Below, piece by piece: positions 5,965 through 7,307 of a DNA stretch of 7,307 nt (its first letter is position 1; every line of letters starts with the position of its first letter). The translations under genes and the position numbers were made by a program. The notes below the pieces were generated by a model, which saw nothing but the letters and a program-made list of their open reading frames with translations, searched no databases and was not told where the DNA came from. The stretch spans positions 1-7,307 of the forward strand of contig SFHH01000105.1 in NCBI GenBank assembly GCA_004555735.1, written 5' to 3'. The DNA is from Acidaminococcus fermentans (GTDB lineage Bacteria > Bacillota_C > Negativicutes > Acidaminococcales > Acidaminococcaceae).

Positions 5965-7197
5965 ATGGTACAAGTTGGGTCGTTGGTTTTATTGTTCTTT
6001 GTCATTTTCTTAGGGATGATCACCAAGAAGAATGTGGGGATCATCGGTTTCCTGGCTGCGTATGTCTACGGGACTTTTGTCACCGGGATGAAGGCCAAGG
6101 AGATTTATGCGGGCGGATTCCCCACTACGGTCTTTTTCCTGATTATGGCCTATACGTTCCTGTTCGGCATTGCCAACCATAATGGGACATCCACTGTATT
6201 GGCCAAAAATGTCTCCTTCCTTTCCCGAGGGAACAACAAACTGATCCCCTGGATGTTTTTTGCTGCAGCCGCCATCCTGGCCGGCGTGGGAGGGTCCATG
6301 CTGATCCTGGTGGTGATCATGCCCATCGCTTACAGTACCTGCCTGAGCCGGCAGCTGGATGTGACCATGACTTCTATCATCGTGCTGGCCGGAGGGATGA
6401 TCGGCGGCCTGTCTCCCATTACCCTGAACGGGATCGTAGCCAATACCCTGGCTATCCAGAATGGGGTGGATAACTATATGCCTATCTGGGGGGCCTATTC
6501 CTTCTCCATTTTTGCCATGGCGTTCATCGCTTACCTGGTCTTTAAAGGGTGGAAAGTCCCCAATACGGAACCGGATAAAAATTTCACTCCCTTCAACCGG
6601 GCTCAGGTCGTTACGGTGATTTCCATCGTCCTGGTATGTGTCGCCACCATTTTCTTCAAACAGAATATCGGTCTGCTCTGCCTGGCTTTTGCGGCGGTTT
6701 TGATCCTGCTGGGATATTGTGATCAGAAAGTAGCCATTGCCGCGATTCCTTGGGGTACGCTGATCCTGATCACCGGGATGAGCATGCTGCTCCATGTGGT
6801 GGATAAATCTGGCGGGATCACGTATCTGACGTCCATGCTGTCCAAGGTGATCACTCCGGCAACGGCTCAGCCCATCATGATCCTCCTGGGCGGTCTGATG
6901 GGGGCGGTAGCCAGTGGTACCGGCGTGGTGATGCCGACCCTGATCCCGCTGGCCGCTAAGCTGGCCGCATCCAATCCGGCTCTGGACGCCACCGCGCTGA
7001 TGCTGGGGGTCATCGTGGGGACCAACGGTGTGGTGCTGAGTCCGTTCTCTACAGTCGGGGCACTGGCCTGCGGATGTGCTCCGGAGGGCGTGGATGTGAA
7101 CCATCTTTATAAGAACCTGCTCTTCACCGCCATCTTCTTCAGCCTTTCCGCTTTTGTGGTATCGTACCTGGGGATCTATAATATGCTGTTTTTATAA
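5965..7197 (+). CDS. MatC-like dicarboxylate/carboxylate permease, T-box controlled
   Basis: This is a 410-residue integral membrane transporter of the ion transporter (IT) superfamily, closest by eye to malonate/dicarboxylate carriers of the MatC N-terminal family. Shared features: an N-terminal hydrophobic pair (4-20, 24-40), then GMKAKEIYAGGFPTTVFFLIMAY (41-63), LIPWMFFAAAAILAGVGG (93-110) and GGMIGGLSPITLNG (143-156). A second half repeats the pattern with SPFSTVGA (359-366). The two SP-containing re-entrant-like loops suggest the inverted-repeat architecture of IT transporters. About 10-12 hydrophobic segments are visible and there is no signal peptide. The ATG at 5965 is chosen because AGGAGG (5952-5957) lies 7 bases upstream. 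An upstream GTG at 5887 lies inside the T-box and would translate the terminator. The gene appears monocistronic, with a terminator right after its stop codon. T-box control points to a substrate tied to amino acid supply, probably leucine. The true substrate (malonate, another dicarboxylate, a keto acid or an amino acid) is unknown. Confidence 0.9.
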   Translation: MVQVGSLVLLFFVIFLGMITKKNVGIIGFLAAYVYGTFVTGMKAKEIYAGGFPTTVFFLIMAYTFLFGIANHNGTSTVLAKNVSFLSRGNNKLIPWMFFAAAAILAGVGGSMLILVVIMPIAYSTCLSRQLDVTMTSIIVLAGGMIGGLSPITLNGIVANTLAIQNGVDNYMPIWGAYSFSIFAMAFIAYLVFKGWKVPNTEPDKNFTPFNRAQVVTVISIVLVCVATIFFKQNIGLLCLAFAAVLILLGYCDQKVAIAAIPWGTLILITGMSMLLHVVDKSGGITYLTSMLSKVITPATAQPIMILLGGLMGAVASGTGVVMPTLIPLAAKLAASNPALDATALMLGVIVGTNGVVLSPFSTVGALACGCAPEGVDVNHLYKNLLFTAIFFSLSAFVVSYLGIYNMLFL

Positions 7198-7200
7198 GAG

Positions 7201-7248
7201 AAAGGGGGTGTTGCACGTGCGAAAACCACACACGCACAACACCCCTTT
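7201..7248 (+). terminator. Terminator of the MatC-like permease gene
   Basis: The hairpin starts 3 bases after the stop codon. GGGGTGTTG (7205-7213) pairs with CAACACCCC (7237-7245), flanked by AAA against TTT. The stem continues as TGCG (7218-7221) with CGCA (7233-7236) after a 4-base bulge, leaving an 11-base loop. The T-run is short (TTTGT), so termination may be incomplete. Confidence 0.75.
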
Positions 7249-7276
7249 GTCATAGGTCAGACGTCATACGTCATAC
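7249..7276. repeat. Four-copy 7-bp tandem repeat
   Basis: Four consecutive heptamers follow the consensus GTCATAC. The last two are exact, the first is GTCATAG and the second GTCAGAC. The array begins inside the tail of the terminator. No function is recognised. Confidence 0.7.
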
Positions 7277-7285
7277 GCTTTTGGA

Positions 7286-7307
7286 AATCAATTTTTACAA
7301 ATTGATT
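7286..7307. repeat. AT-rich 9-bp palindrome at the window edge
   Basis: AATCAATTT (7286-7294) and AAATTGATT (7299-7307) form a perfect inverted repeat with the 4-base spacer TTAC. It could be an operator, a terminator of a gene beyond the edge, or the end of a mobile element. The sequence stops here, so it cannot be resolved. Confidence 0.55.

Noticed and set aside
6010..7104. 364-codon - strand open frame opposite the MatC-like permease
   Set aside because: It is an antisense shadow rich in His, Gln and Asp with no family resemblance. The + strand frame has membrane segments and a good ribosome binding site.
1..7307. CRISPR array, tRNA/rRNA genes, IS element or prophage genes
   Set aside because: No regularly spaced repeats, no cloverleaf or rRNA sequence, and no transposase or phage protein frames were seen.

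Overview
The window looks like chromosomal DNA from a fairly GC-rich, low-redox Firmicute. A Negativicutes organism such as an Acidaminococcaceae member is my best guess, from codon use rich in CTG and CGG, the pcrA-ligA gene pair and the style of the T-box and terminators. The assignment is inference; no taxonomic marker gene is present. Four protein genes are supported, arranged as two + strand housekeeping genes, one - strand transporter, and one + strand transporter.

Left part (1-3457, + strand): the C-terminal two thirds of the PcrA/UvrD-type DNA helicase (5' end outside the window), followed after 12 bases by complete ligA, the NAD+-dependent DNA ligase. This is the classic Gram-positive-type replication/repair operon. 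It ends in a hairpin at 3456-3494. A second, stronger terminator at 3502-3530 serves the convergent cstA gene.

Middle part (3534-5320, - strand): a CstA-family transporter (pyruvate/peptide uptake in characterised members). It has a consensus-like extended -10 promoter and a leader of about 70 bases containing a terminator-shaped hairpin just before the Shine-Dalgarno sequence, so it may be attenuated. Between 5321 and 5609 lies AT-rich, purine-tract-rich DNA with no convincing gene.

Right part (5610-7250, + strand): a promoter, then a complete T-box riboswitch (Stem I with specifier loop, Stem II region, Stem III, T-box sequence, antiterminator and terminator), then a MatC/ion-transporter-superfamily permease of 410 residues. 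The specifier codon reads CUG (Leu) when the specifier loop is aligned to known Stem I structures. The UGGU of the T-box bulge fits the A discriminator base of tRNA-Leu. The inferred logic is that uncharged tRNA-Leu switches on import of a carboxylate, possibly a leucine precursor or related acid. This is the most interesting system in the window. After it come a terminator, a four-copy heptamer tandem array and an AT-rich palindrome at the window edge.
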